Below are positions 57,216 through 64,000 of a DNA stretch of 64,000 nucleotides, piece after piece. Under the pieces are notes generated by a model that did no database searches, was not told the DNA's origin, and worked only from the letters and a program-made list of their open reading frames with translations. Within the stretch, counting starts at the first letter, position 1, and each line of letters starts with the position of its first letter. The position numbers were made by a program, and so were the translations under genes. Source of the stretch: Synechococcus sp. BL107 (GTDB taxonomy: Bacteria > Cyanobacteriota > Cyanobacteriia > PCC-6307 > Cyanobiaceae); assembly GCF_000153805.1 (NCBI RefSeq), contig NZ_DS022298.1, positions 2,050,827-2,114,826 of the forward strand, given 5' to 3'.

Positions 57216-58090
57216 AACAACTCCTCAGAGGACATGGGCTGATCAACTGCGACGGACGGACGGTTTGACGCCTCACCAGGCAAAGGAATATCAGGAGGGA
57301 TCGAACGTCTGTACATCTCACACAAATGCGCCATGACATCAAGGAGTGCAAGGCGGTAATCCTGCAGAAAGTCGTTTTTATGACCCTCGAGCCGCAACTT
57401 CTTCCAATACTCATCGATCAAGTTCACGTGGATTTCCACCGTGCGCGTAATCGGCAGATCGCTAAAAAAAGCCGTGTTCACGAAACTCTCGAGCGCCTGA
57501 TTCGCGGCCGCTGGATCGCCGAAGTAGCTCAGCAATAAATCCCTGTAGGTGCGATGGAGCGACTCGATTAATTCCCGGCGCTCATCGGGAGCGAGGCTGC
57601 CGAGAAAACGGGATGGATCCCGCTTGTAAAACACGCCGAGATAGCCGAGCCGTTCCTGCAAGCGGCGGGACAAACTACCAACAGCTTTCGTAGCCGTATC
57701 TTCCTGCCGACCATCCGCACGGCCCTGACGCAAAAAACGTGAAATCGCCGCATCAACGTTGTATCCCAGTTGTGCGAGTTGATCCTCTGGGAGATGCAAT
57801 TCCTCCTGGTGATAGTCCACATGGCCTTTCACCTCGCCAACGATGACGGCAGGGAATAGGAGGCCTGCTTTCAACAAATCCTCCCGCGCGTCGCTATCCA
57901 GCAAATTCTGCTCGATGACAACCGCATCAAAGTCGTCGTGCCGGGGGGCCAACGTGGTCGCAAGACCTTCGTTGTCCCCAACGGACAACACCACCGACTC
58001 ATAACGATTGGCAGGCAACCATTGACGACATAGATCCACCAGAGCGGAGGAACTCAGCAAAAGAGCAACAGTGAGGGCCGGCCGGGCCAT
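57212..58090 (-). CDS. kaiA: Circadian clock protein KaiA
   Basis: A 292-residue protein that stimulates KaiC autophosphorylation. It has the N-terminal pseudo-receiver domain (residues about 1-135: [20 protein letters not shown] and [19 protein letters not shown]) and the C-terminal helical dimerisation domain ([40 protein letters not shown]). The presence of full-length kaiA shows an intact three-component oscillator, unlike Prochlorococcus, where kaiA is lost or shortened. Confidence 0.96.
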   Translation of the reverse strand: MARPALTVALLLSSSALVDLCRQWLPANRYESVVLSVGDNEGLATTLAPRHDDFDAVVIEQNLLDSDAREDLLKAGLLFPAVIVGEVKGHVDYHQEELHLPEDQLAQLGYNVDAAISRFLRQGRADGRQEDTATKAVGSLSRRLQERLGYLGVFYKRDPSRFLGSLAPDERRELIESLHRTYRDLLLSYFGDPAAANQALESFVNTAFFSDLPITRTVEIHVNLIDEYWKKLRLEGHKNDFLQDYRLALLDVMAHLCEMYRRSIPPDIPLPGEASNRPSVAVDQPMSSEELL

Positions 58091-58220
58091 CCGACGGAGT
58101 GGAGCATTAGTGCCTAAATCTTGACGAGGGGAGGGGCTAGGGCTGAAGATCTTTGTTTGTCTTTCGATTGCGTCCCAGGCCTAATCGGTTTTTGCCGAGC
58201 CTGACCGCGTCTATAAACCA

Positions 58221-58598
58221 ATGGCTGACTCGAAAACTGCGGCAAAGGCCGCCCCGGAAACCAGTGATGCATACGCCATCGTTGAGGCTTCCGGTACACA
58301 GATTTGGCTTCAAACAAACCGGTATTACGACCTGGATCGGCTCCAAGCCGACGTGGATGAAACCCTGAAGTTGGACAACGTCCTGCTGGTAAAGGATTCC
58401 AAGGGCACCACGCTCGGTCAGCCCTACGTGAAAGACGCCAGTGTTGAGCTGAAGGTGATGGCCCATCGCCGTGGCCCCAAAGTGATCGTTTACAAAATGC
58501 GCCCGAAAAAGAAAACACGGCGCAAGAATGGTCATCGTCAGGAACTCACCCGTGTGATGGTTCAGTCCATCTCCGTAGGTGGCAAAGCCATCGGCTAA
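58221..58598 (+). CDS. rplU: 50S ribosomal protein L21
   Basis: A 125-residue protein. The part from YAIVEASGTQIWLQTNRYYD onward and the basic RRGPKVIVYKMRPKKKTRRK region match L21. An N-terminal extension of about 17 residues (MADSKTAAKAAPETSDA) precedes it. rpmA follows after 41 bases. It diverges from kaiA with 130 bases between starts, so this gap should hold both promoters. Confidence 0.96.
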   Translation: MADSKTAAKAAPETSDAYAIVEASGTQIWLQTNRYYDLDRLQADVDETLKLDNVLLVKDSKGTTLGQPYVKDASVELKVMAHRRGPKVIVYKMRPKKKTRRKNGHRQELTRVMVQSISVGGKAIG

Positions 58599-58639
58599 GC
58601 GCTTCGAACCTTTAATCCCCCGTCTTCCACTTTTTCCCC

Positions 58640-58906
58640 ATGGCTCATAAGAAAGGCACAGGCTCCACAAGAAACGGCCGCGATTCCAATTCCAAACGGC
58701 TGGGCGTTAAGGCCTACGGCGGTGAATCCGTCACCGCCGGATCCATCCTGATTCGCCAACGCGGCACATCCGTTTTGCCCGGCGTCAACGTTGGCAAGGG
58801 AAAAGACGACACCCTGTTTGCCCTCACCGACGGTTTCGTGAAATTCGAAAGCATCAAGCGAGGCTTGCGCAACCGCAAACGCATCAACATCACCGCTTCA
58901 GTGTGA
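58640..58906 (+). CDS. rpmA: 50S ribosomal protein L27
   Basis: An 88-residue protein, [20 protein letters not shown] with [21 protein letters not shown] following, typical L27. Two hairpins follow the stop: one at 58908-58929 and the T-rich terminator at 58946-58979. Confidence 0.97.
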   Translation: MAHKKGTGSTRNGRDSNSKRLGVKAYGGESVTAGSILIRQRGTSVLPGVNVGKGKDDTLFALTDGFVKFESIKRGLRNRKRINITASV

Positions 58907-58907
58907 T

Positions 58908-58929
58908 CAATCAGTCCTTTGGCTGATTG
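58908..58929 (+). other. Perfect 7-bp hairpin just after rpmA
   Basis: CAATCAG and CTGATTG are separated by 8 bases. It lies between the rpmA stop and its terminator and may protect the 3' end. Confidence 0.6.
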
Positions 58930-58942
58930 CTTTCAAAGAAAC

Positions 58943-58979
58943 AAAAGCCCCAGCTCACCATCGCGACAGGGGCTTTTTT
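58943..58979. terminator. Bidirectional rho-independent terminator
   Basis: AGCCCC (58946-58951) pairs with GGGGCT (58969-58974), followed by T on the plus strand and by TTTTG on the minus strand. It separates rpmA from the convergent methyltransferase gene. Confidence 0.85.
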
Positions 58980-59000
58980 GATGGCAACCCATCCATCATT

Positions 59001-59753
59001 TTAAATTTTTTCGTACAACCTGGCGGTGATTAATAAGGGGTGAAATACTTCAAGAAACTGACCCTGCAGGGTTCGAAAGAAACAATCGATGAGTGCTGGC
59101 TCATCGAAGTGAAAGGGATATTCGCCGTTATGCCCTTTGAAGAAATACCAGTTAAGGAGCGCAATGGCGTTCGGGGCCATCCGTCGGTGGAACTCACGCA
59201 ATTGCACCGATGGATCCGGCAAATGCTCCAAAACATCCAGACAAACCACAGCGTCAAAACAAACATCACCGGTGCTCTCAAGATCCCGATGCACGGAAAG
59301 TTTGTGGGTTAGTCCCATCACCTCGGCACGTTGTTGAACAAAGGCCTGATTGTGCGGGTTTAAATCCACAAACCACACATGATCTACCGCTCGCAACGCT
59401 GCAGCAGATAGGGCATGGGTTCCGATGCCACCACCAAAGTCGAGCACCTGGCCCCGCGCCGCCATCCCTTGCAATCTCAAGGTGTCTGCGATGTAGTCAG
59501 CACTGGAAAGGTGCCAGGCCGCCAACTCAAGTAGATGCCCCGTACCTACTTTGTCTTCATAAAACTCCGTTGCATCCTCAGGACGAAACGCACCTGGGTG
59601 GAGATCAGCCAGATCATCCGTGCTGCTGGGTAGACGCGTTTCCAGTTCCTCCAACGACAAGGAGAGATAACGGGCGAGGTGGGCTTTCACCTGCAACGCA
59701 TCTCTCAAGAAACCATCCACGTTCACCTCCCGACTGCTGCGGAGCTCTTGCAT
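59001..59753 (-). CDS. Class I SAM-dependent methyltransferase
   Basis: A 250-residue protein with the SAM-binding motif I VLDFGGGIGTHALSAAALRA, motif II VWFVDLNPHNQAFVQQRAEV, and FDAVVCLDVLEHLPDPSVQL as motif III. The N-terminal 80 residues are helical. The ATG at 59753 (MQELRSSREVNVDG) is preferred; a longer frame upstream has non-conserved sequence. The substrate is not evident; proteins of this size methylate small molecules or quinones. Confidence 0.82.
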   Translation of the reverse strand: MQELRSSREVNVDGFLRDALQVKAHLARYLSLSLEELETRLPSSTDDLADLHPGAFRPEDATEFYEDKVGTGHLLELAAWHLSSADYIADTLRLQGMAARGQVLDFGGGIGTHALSAAALRAVDHVWFVDLNPHNQAFVQQRAEVMGLTHKLSVHRDLESTGDVCFDAVVCLDVLEHLPDPSVQLREFHRRMAPNAIALLNWYFFKGHNGEYPFHFDEPALIDCFFRTLQGQFLEVFHPLLITARLYEKI

Positions 59754-59818
59754 GGGATTGCTGGTCCTCTGTGCTCTTAGATGCAACAGTCTGAGCTCAC
59801 GACCTCCATCTGCCTGCG

Positions 59819-60727
59819 ATGCCCCCCCTGGACGGTCCATTTGGCTTTGTGGTCATCGACAAACCCGCCGGACTGACATCCCATGCCTGCGTCAGTCGCA
59901 TGCGGCGAAGCTATGGCCTCCGGCGAGTTGGCCATGGCGGCACCCTCGATCCAGCCGTCACGGGCGTTTTACCCATTGCCCTCGGACCAGCAACGCGTCT
60001 ACTGCCCTACTTACCCGGCGAGAAAACCTATCGGGGAGTGATTCAACTGGGCACTCGCAGCAGCAGTGATGACCTTCAAGGCGAGATCTTGGAGACCCTT
60101 CCATGGCCGGAACTCAGTGACCAAGCCTGTCTCGAGGCACTCGCGCCCTTCCAGGGAACGATTCAACAACATCCACCGCAGGTTTCAGCCGTCCATGTGG
60201 ATGGGGAACGGGCCCATGCAAGAGCTCGCCGCGGAGAATCGATGGACCTACCCGCGAGAACCGTCACCATCGAACGACTCGACCTGCTCGATTGGGACCC
60301 GAGATCGGGTCGCCTTTGGATCGAGGTGCACTGCACGGCCGGAACGTATATCCGTGCACTTGCCCGAGATCTCGGGGAAACCCTGGGCTGCGGTGGCTGC
60401 TTAGCAACACTGACCCGCACCCAAGCTCTCGGCTTTCACTTGGCCCAAGCCCATCCCTTGCCGGAATCCGATGGCAATACGGATCTGCCCGAACCCCTAT
60501 CTCCTTTGACAGCCCTGCAAACGCTGCCAAAACGGACTCTCACCGTTAGCGAAACCATCGACTGGCGCTGTGGCCGGCGACTCGGTCAGGGGGAAGGCCT
60601 GGAAACAAGCCTGAAGGATGGTGATGCGGTGGTGGTCTGCAATGCCGATGGCAGCATTGCGGGAATGGGATTAGCCGAGGCGAACCAGCAACTACGGCCC
60701 AAGGTGGTATTCGACGCCGCCGGTTAA
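59819..60727 (+). CDS. truB: tRNA pseudouridine-55 synthase TruB
   Basis: A 302-residue enzyme that makes pseudouridine 55 in the T loop of tRNAs. It has FGFVVIDKPAGLTSHACVSR, the catalytic GHGGTLDPAVTGVLPIALG with the Asp nucleophile, and EKTYRGVIQLGTRSSSDD. RNA-binding C-terminal part from about residue 200. It precedes yebC by 60 bases. Confidence 0.95.
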   Translation: MPPLDGPFGFVVIDKPAGLTSHACVSRMRRSYGLRRVGHGGTLDPAVTGVLPIALGPATRLLPYLPGEKTYRGVIQLGTRSSSDDLQGEILETLPWPELSDQACLEALAPFQGTIQQHPPQVSAVHVDGERAHARARRGESMDLPARTVTIERLDLLDWDPRSGRLWIEVHCTAGTYIRALARDLGETLGCGGCLATLTRTQALGFHLAQAHPLPESDGNTDLPEPLSPLTALQTLPKRTLTVSETIDWRCGRRLGQGEGLETSLKDGDAVVVCNADGSIAGMGLAEANQQLRPKVVFDAAG

Positions 60728-60787
60728 TGCCACAGGTTGACCACCCCTGAGTACCCTCCAGATATCCGACATCCCTGCTCAGCCCTG

Positions 60788-61534
60788 ATGGCCGGCCACA
60801 GCAAATGGTCCCAGATCAAGCGCACCAAAGCGGTGGTTGATTCCAAGCGCGGGGCCCTGTTTACCCGGCTTGGACGAGAGATCATGGTGGCCGCGCGAGC
60901 TGGGAGCGACCCGGCTGGGAACTTTCAACTACGAACCGCCATCAACAAAGCCAGGGCGGCAGCGATGCCGGCCTCCAATATTGATCGAGCCATCGCCAAG
61001 GGATCAGGCCAAGGCGGAGAAGGAGCCCAACTCGAGGACGTTCGCTACGAGGGATACGGCCCTGGCGGCATGGCCGTCATGGTTGAAGCCCTCACCGACA
61101 ATCGCAACCGCACAGCAGCAGATCTACGGCTCGCCTTCAGCAAAAACGGCGGAAATCTTGGCGAGAACGGATGCGTGGCGTACCTGTTCGAGCATCGCAG
61201 CGAAGTGAGCATCAAAACGGAGGCCGGTAGCGAAGAGCGCTTACTGGAGAGCCTGCTCGACCTTGATGCTGATGGCTACGAGCTCAATGATGCAGCGACG
61301 GCCACCATTTTTGGACCATTTGCAGCCCTTGAAGGCCTTCAAGATGGCTTACGACAGCAGGGCTGGGAGGTCCAAGAGTGGGGGCACCAGTGGGCTACAA
61401 CCACCAACGTGTCGATTAGCGATCCCGCTACGGCCCAGAGTTGTCTGAACCTGCTTGATGCCCTGGAAGGCCTCGATGATGTCCGCAGCGTTAGCGCCAA
61501 TCTGGAGATCAAAACCGAGCTAGAGATCGACTGA
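60788..61534 (+). CDS. YebC/PmpR family transcription or translation regulator
   Basis: A 248-residue protein of the YebC/TACO1 family ([80 protein letters not shown]). Members bind DNA or ribosomes; some relieve stalling at proline-rich sites. The ATG at 60788 gives the family N terminus. Downstream of truB on the same strand. Confidence 0.93.
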   Translation: MAGHSKWSQIKRTKAVVDSKRGALFTRLGREIMVAARAGSDPAGNFQLRTAINKARAAAMPASNIDRAIAKGSGQGGEGAQLEDVRYEGYGPGGMAVMVEALTDNRNRTAADLRLAFSKNGGNLGENGCVAYLFEHRSEVSIKTEAGSEERLLESLLDLDADGYELNDAATATIFGPFAALEGLQDGLRQQGWEVQEWGHQWATTTNVSISDPATAQSCLNLLDALEGLDDVRSVSANLEIKTELEID

Positions 61535-61614
61535 AAGCTCACGATTCACGGAATGAGGGACCCTCATTGCCCCAAAATTAACGACCTTCACGCCATCAAC
61601 CGAATCGAGCTCGT

Positions 61615-61863
61615 TCACCGTTGAAATGATTGAACAACAGTCGAAACCAGACGGCGTACCTGCTCCCATAACCGCTGCAGAACCGTCATCCTTTGGCGTC
61701 CGGCGGGTCGTTCCAGCACCGTTGACTGAATCCCTGGAACAACAGATTCATATCCATCAAAAGCCGTGATGGCGTCTTGAGCTCCCTGCAAATGCAGTTG
61801 CAATGCGCGCGCGTTGACGTTGGGGCTATGGCTCGACTGGGAGCGATTGCGCGTGAAGGACAT
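61615..61863 (-). CDS. Small hypothetical protein
   Basis: An 82-residue frame from the ATG at 61863 (MSFTRNRSQSSHSPNVNARA), Arg/Gln-rich, with LQLHLQGAQDAITAFDGYES, and a basic helical end (RLWEQVRRLVSTVVQSFQR). It converges with yebC. Coding status is moderate; function unknown. Confidence 0.5.
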   Translation of the reverse strand: MSFTRNRSQSSHSPNVNARALQLHLQGAQDAITAFDGYESVVPGIQSTVLERPAGRQRMTVLQRLWEQVRRLVSTVVQSFQR

Positions 61864-62685
61864 GTTCCGCACGTTTGACTGCTTCCTTTCTGCTCGATCC
61901 GAGAACAATCGACAAGGCAATGTGATGCTTCTTTAGATCGCAGCGAAACAAATAGTGAGCTCAAACTGAAACGGTCACATCACATCAGTCCACATCCAAG
62001 ACAACTCAACGAGCGAAGCAAGGGAATACGATTAAGAGCTACAGATCCAAGCTAAAAGAAGCATTAAGAGGCCTTAAAATCCACTTAAATTACAACAACT
62101 AGCTATCATAATATTTATAAAACAAATTAAAAAATCAGCGGCAGTTCAAATCGTTTGCTCATTCCTTCCTGAAGGGGGAAGGCCGCCCCTCCCGGATGGA
62201 AGAGACGGCCTATCTCGCTCGTTTGTTCATGTCGCTACCCACTGTTCAGTGAAGCTGGTTCCGTGAAGCGTTAATGGCTTAATCGAACAACAGTGAACTG
62301 AAAGAAAGTGAACTGAAAGAAGAAGAGCGAAGCGACTGGCTTGGTGGCAAACCCTGGGGCCATTGCGACCAGGTGTGAAACCTCTTTTCCTGCTGGGGCA
62401 CCTCAACGATGCAGAGGAAAGTCGACTGGGTTGACGCTCAGCGTTGTCGCGCCAGACGGACGGCTCACGGATGGGTTGAAAGTTGGAGCAGGGGCCAGAA
62501 AAGTCAGCGTGCTTCTAGCGCTTGCTCAGGTGGAGTTTCGGCCGTCATGGGCACCTCCGATTTCGATGCCCATACTTTTGCCCAGCACAGCTCGTTTGCC
62601 ATCGGTGTTAAGGCGCATTGCCCTCTCAAGCAAAACCTCCGACAGTGGAAACGGCGTGCTTAGAGATGGCCGAGACCGTTGTTGA
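61864..62685. other. Long stretch with no confident gene
   Basis: AT-rich at 61960-62160, then GC-richer. A 6-bp hairpin AGGCCG/CGGCCT lies at 62180-62211 with a purine/pyrimidine rich loop. A perfect 15-bp tandem repeat lies at 62292-62321. A plus-strand frame at 62341-62685 is long but Arg/Ser-rich and antisense to nothing known; I do not call it a gene. Confidence 0.55.
62292..62321. repeat. Two tandem copies of a 15-bp unit
   Basis: AGTGAACTGAAAGAA occurs twice head to tail without mismatch in non-coding sequence; its function is unknown. Confidence 0.8.
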
Positions 62686-63000
62686 TCAACTGTCGCGATC
62701 GTCCACATCCGCGCCTGAACCCACCTCCGCGTCAAGCTTCTGCCCAGGACGCCAGCCACTGGACCAAATCTCGCGGCATTTTGTATTCAAACCGCTGCGA
62801 TCCAACCCCCAAGAAGAGATCACTTTCCCAAGATCTTGCTTGATGTCTTCCGCTCCAGGGAAATCGCCGTAGCGCATGAACAATCGCCCCGCAGTCGTTA
62901 GATGCTCTGGCCCTGGATCACCTTGATGTCCCAAAAGAGCATCCACTTCATCGCGGTCCGTGGCATACAAAGGATGGGTCTGGCTTGAGTCGTCACTCAT
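62686..63000 (-). CDS. DUF3288 family protein
   Basis: A 104-residue protein from the ATG at 63000 (MSDDSSQTHPLYATDRDEVD). The part HPLYATDRDEVDALLGH, then LTTAGRLFMRYGDFPGAEDI and KQDLGKVISSWGLDRSG matches the cyanobacterial DUF3288 family (HP, DR, RY-FPGA-DI-DL pattern). The C-terminal end is an acidic non-conserved tail. An earlier in-frame codon at 63033 is unlikely. Function unknown. Confidence 0.75.
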   Translation of the reverse strand: MSDDSSQTHPLYATDRDEVDALLGHQGDPGPEHLTTAGRLFMRYGDFPGAEDIKQDLGKVISSWGLDRSGLNTKCREIWSSGWRPGQKLDAEVGSGADVDDRDS

Positions 63001-63135
63001 CGATTCAACGCCATGATTCAAAAGACAAGGCAATCAAGAACGAAACTTGGATATGTCGAACAATCAAGCTATGTGCCTTGTTGGATGCACCACGCCAAAA
63101 AGAACGGGATAACCAGACCAACGGATTGATTAAAC

Positions 63136-63285
63136 ATGAACTCGAACAACGACAAGATCATTCCGCTGATGCTGCACACCAGCATTCACGATGACTCCCC
63201 GTGCCTCTGCATCGACTGCCAAAACTTGCGGCAGGTGATTGAGCGAAATGCTCGCGCTCAACCTCCGGTGCCGAATGCAGCCTGA
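63136..63285 (+). CDS. 49-residue peptide with a CxCxxC motif
   Basis: ATG at 63136 (MNSNNDKIIPLMLHTSIHDD) to TGA at 63283-63285. It has SPCLCIDCQNLRQV, three Cys in a CxCxxC arrangement that could bind metal or react as thiols, followed by a short Arg-rich helix and a PPVPNAA end. Codon quality resembles nearby genes. Family unknown. Confidence 0.45.
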   Translation: MNSNNDKIIPLMLHTSIHDDSPCLCIDCQNLRQVIERNARAQPPVPNAA

Positions 63286-63288
63286 TCG

Positions 63289-63453
63289 TTATGGACGCTG
63301 GCTCACACAGCGCTCACGCCCACGGCTGTTTCTCAAAGCAAGCCAATAACCACGCTCGAGGGAGGTCAACTTTGGATTGGCTTCATTGACAACTTCGTGG
63401 GCGCGCTGCTTAGCCGCATCCATGAATCGTTCTGTTTTGTCGCGTGATTCCAT
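63289..63453 (-). CDS. 54-residue basic helical protein
   Basis: ATG at 63453 (MESRDKTERFMDAAKQRAHE) to TAA at 63289-63291. The second half is VVNEANPKLTSLERGYWLAL followed by RNSRGRERC; helical, basic, soluble. No longer frame explains this stretch. Function unknown. Confidence 0.5.
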   Translation of the reverse strand: MESRDKTERFMDAAKQRAHEVVNEANPKLTSLERGYWLALRNSRGRERCVSQRP

Positions 63454-63573
63454 AGTTGGAGCCCACGTAGTGATTTAAAAGTTAGTAATGGCTCTGCGAT
63501 ATGCCAACTGATAACCGGAATCCCTCACCTCACCAACCACATCTGTCGCAACAACAGCACAGAAACCTTGGGC

Positions 63574-63663
63574 CTAGCGACCATCATCCATTCCGCGACG
63601 AACCAACACCTGAGTCAGCCAGAGAAGTCCAATAAAACCCGCTGCCACCCAAATCAAATTCAT
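63574..63663 (-). CDS. 29-residue single-pass membrane peptide
   Basis: ATG at 63663 to TAG at 63574-63576. The peptide is MNLIWVAAGFIGLLWLTQVL followed by VRRGMDDGR: one hydrophobic helix and a basic tail with positive-inside sense. GGAG lies within the region upstream of the start (TTTGCGGAATG has GCGGA). Very short; coding status is uncertain. Confidence 0.38.
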   Translation of the reverse strand: MNLIWVAAGFIGLLWLTQVLVRRGMDDGR

Positions 63664-63803
63664 TCCGCAAAGCACTCCTGTTTACTCAGAGGAGTCAGAT
63701 CCCTCAACTGATGCTGACAGGGGGCAAGGCCATCAAGGAGCCGCCATCAGCAACCCAGCGTTAAATCTTGTAGTTTTGTAACGAACCAATTTCGCTGCGG
63801 CCC

Positions 63804-64000
63804 ATGACCATCGACAACCGCTGTCGCGAGCAGCAAAAAGTTGCTGATCGGATGTTCATGGATTTCAAATACACGGCGCCGGGCTCCACCGAACAGCTAC
63901 AAGCCCTCAAAACGCTCAGCTTCCTCTTGGGCATGTGGGGAGACTTTCTTGGCCATGAGGTGCAACGCATGGATGCCGCGTCATCCCTCACATCAGCCTG
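63804..64000 (+). CDS. Hypothetical protein, N-terminal part (cut by window edge)
   Basis: The frame from ATG 63804 stays open to the last base. The visible 65 residues read MTIDNRCREQQKVADRMFMD, FKYTAPGSTEQLQALKTLSF, LLGMWGDFLGHEVQRMDAAS: soluble and helical. Family not recognised from this part. Confidence 0.6.
   Translation, partial: MTIDNRCREQQKVADRMFMDFKYTAPGSTEQLQALKTLSFLLGMWGDFLGHEVQRMDAASSLTSA

Noticed and set aside
62341..62685. Plus-strand frame of 114 codons
   Set aside because: Arg/Ser/Ala-rich translation with no domain or signal, start not supported by a ribosome binding site, and ends near the DUF3288 gene.

Overview
The window looks like a piece of chromosome from a marine picocyanobacterium of the Synechococcus sub-cluster 5.1 type. 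The evidence is a kaiA-kaiB-kaiC clock cluster beside rplU-rpmA and an NblS/DspA-like kinase, many proteins found mainly in cyanobacteria (DUF3493, DUF3119, DUF3086, DUF1825, DUF3288, low-complexity-tail membrane protein), lipid A and BamA genes, and compact overlapping operons. I cannot assign a strain. I see no rRNA operon, CRISPR array, insertion sequence, integrase or prophage.

Layout. 1-2417: 3' end of hisD, then rpiA and an HtrA protease on the minus strand. 2561-5049: a three-gene locus with an orphan periplasmic binding-like protein (GrrP), a secreted Gly/Trp/Asn-rich precursor (GrrA) and a radical SAM/SPASM maturase (GrrM), a RiPP-type system that probably builds aromatic-X-Asn cyclophanes. 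5423-12728: rimP-nusA-ylxR-infB, then a membrane protein whose acidic tail is encoded antisense to a DUF3493 gene. 12773-12845: tRNA-Thr(CGT). 12850-17790: an AT-richer stretch of small unknown genes, a 2-oxoglutarate oxygenase-like gene and a Yfr1-like small RNA candidate. 17788-19894: a membrane-anchored binding-protein-like gene paired with a pentameric ligand-gated ion channel homologue. 20105-23375: succinate dehydrogenase sdhC-sdhA-sdhB. 23412-25356: small unknown genes. 25423-29632: gluQRS, HU, a degenerate MBL-fold protein, glgX and tRNA-Gly(TCC). 29721-34026: GPH symporter, MlaE-type permease, DUF3119, DUF3086 and plsY. 34782-36071: an autotransporter-like gene interrupted by one in-frame stop. 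36061-39440: pyrF, SMP-30-like, tyrS and DUF1825. 39577-43868: response-regulator-like protein, HhH protein, GIY-YIG protein, pepA and small genes. 44019-51810: a tightly packed minus-strand run of (unknown)-purC-bamA-lpxC-fabZ-lpxA-lpxB-msrA. 51868-55241: purD and nblS. 55249-58090: kaiC, kaiB, kaiA. 58221-61534: rplU-rpmA, a methyltransferase, truB and yebC. 61615-64000: small genes, DUF3288 and a gene cut by the window edge.

How the genes fit together. Most of the window is housekeeping: transcription and translation factors, envelope biogenesis, purine, pyrimidine and histidine synthesis, glycogen debranching, the circadian oscillator and a stress-sensing kinase. Three loci stand out: the Grr peptide-modification locus, the ligand-gated-channel and binding-protein pair, and the small-gene region after tRNA-Thr with the Yfr1-like RNA. 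Several genes were found by direct reading because they are shorter than 60 codons (13176, 14674, 15738, 15884, 25045, 63136, 63289 and 63574).
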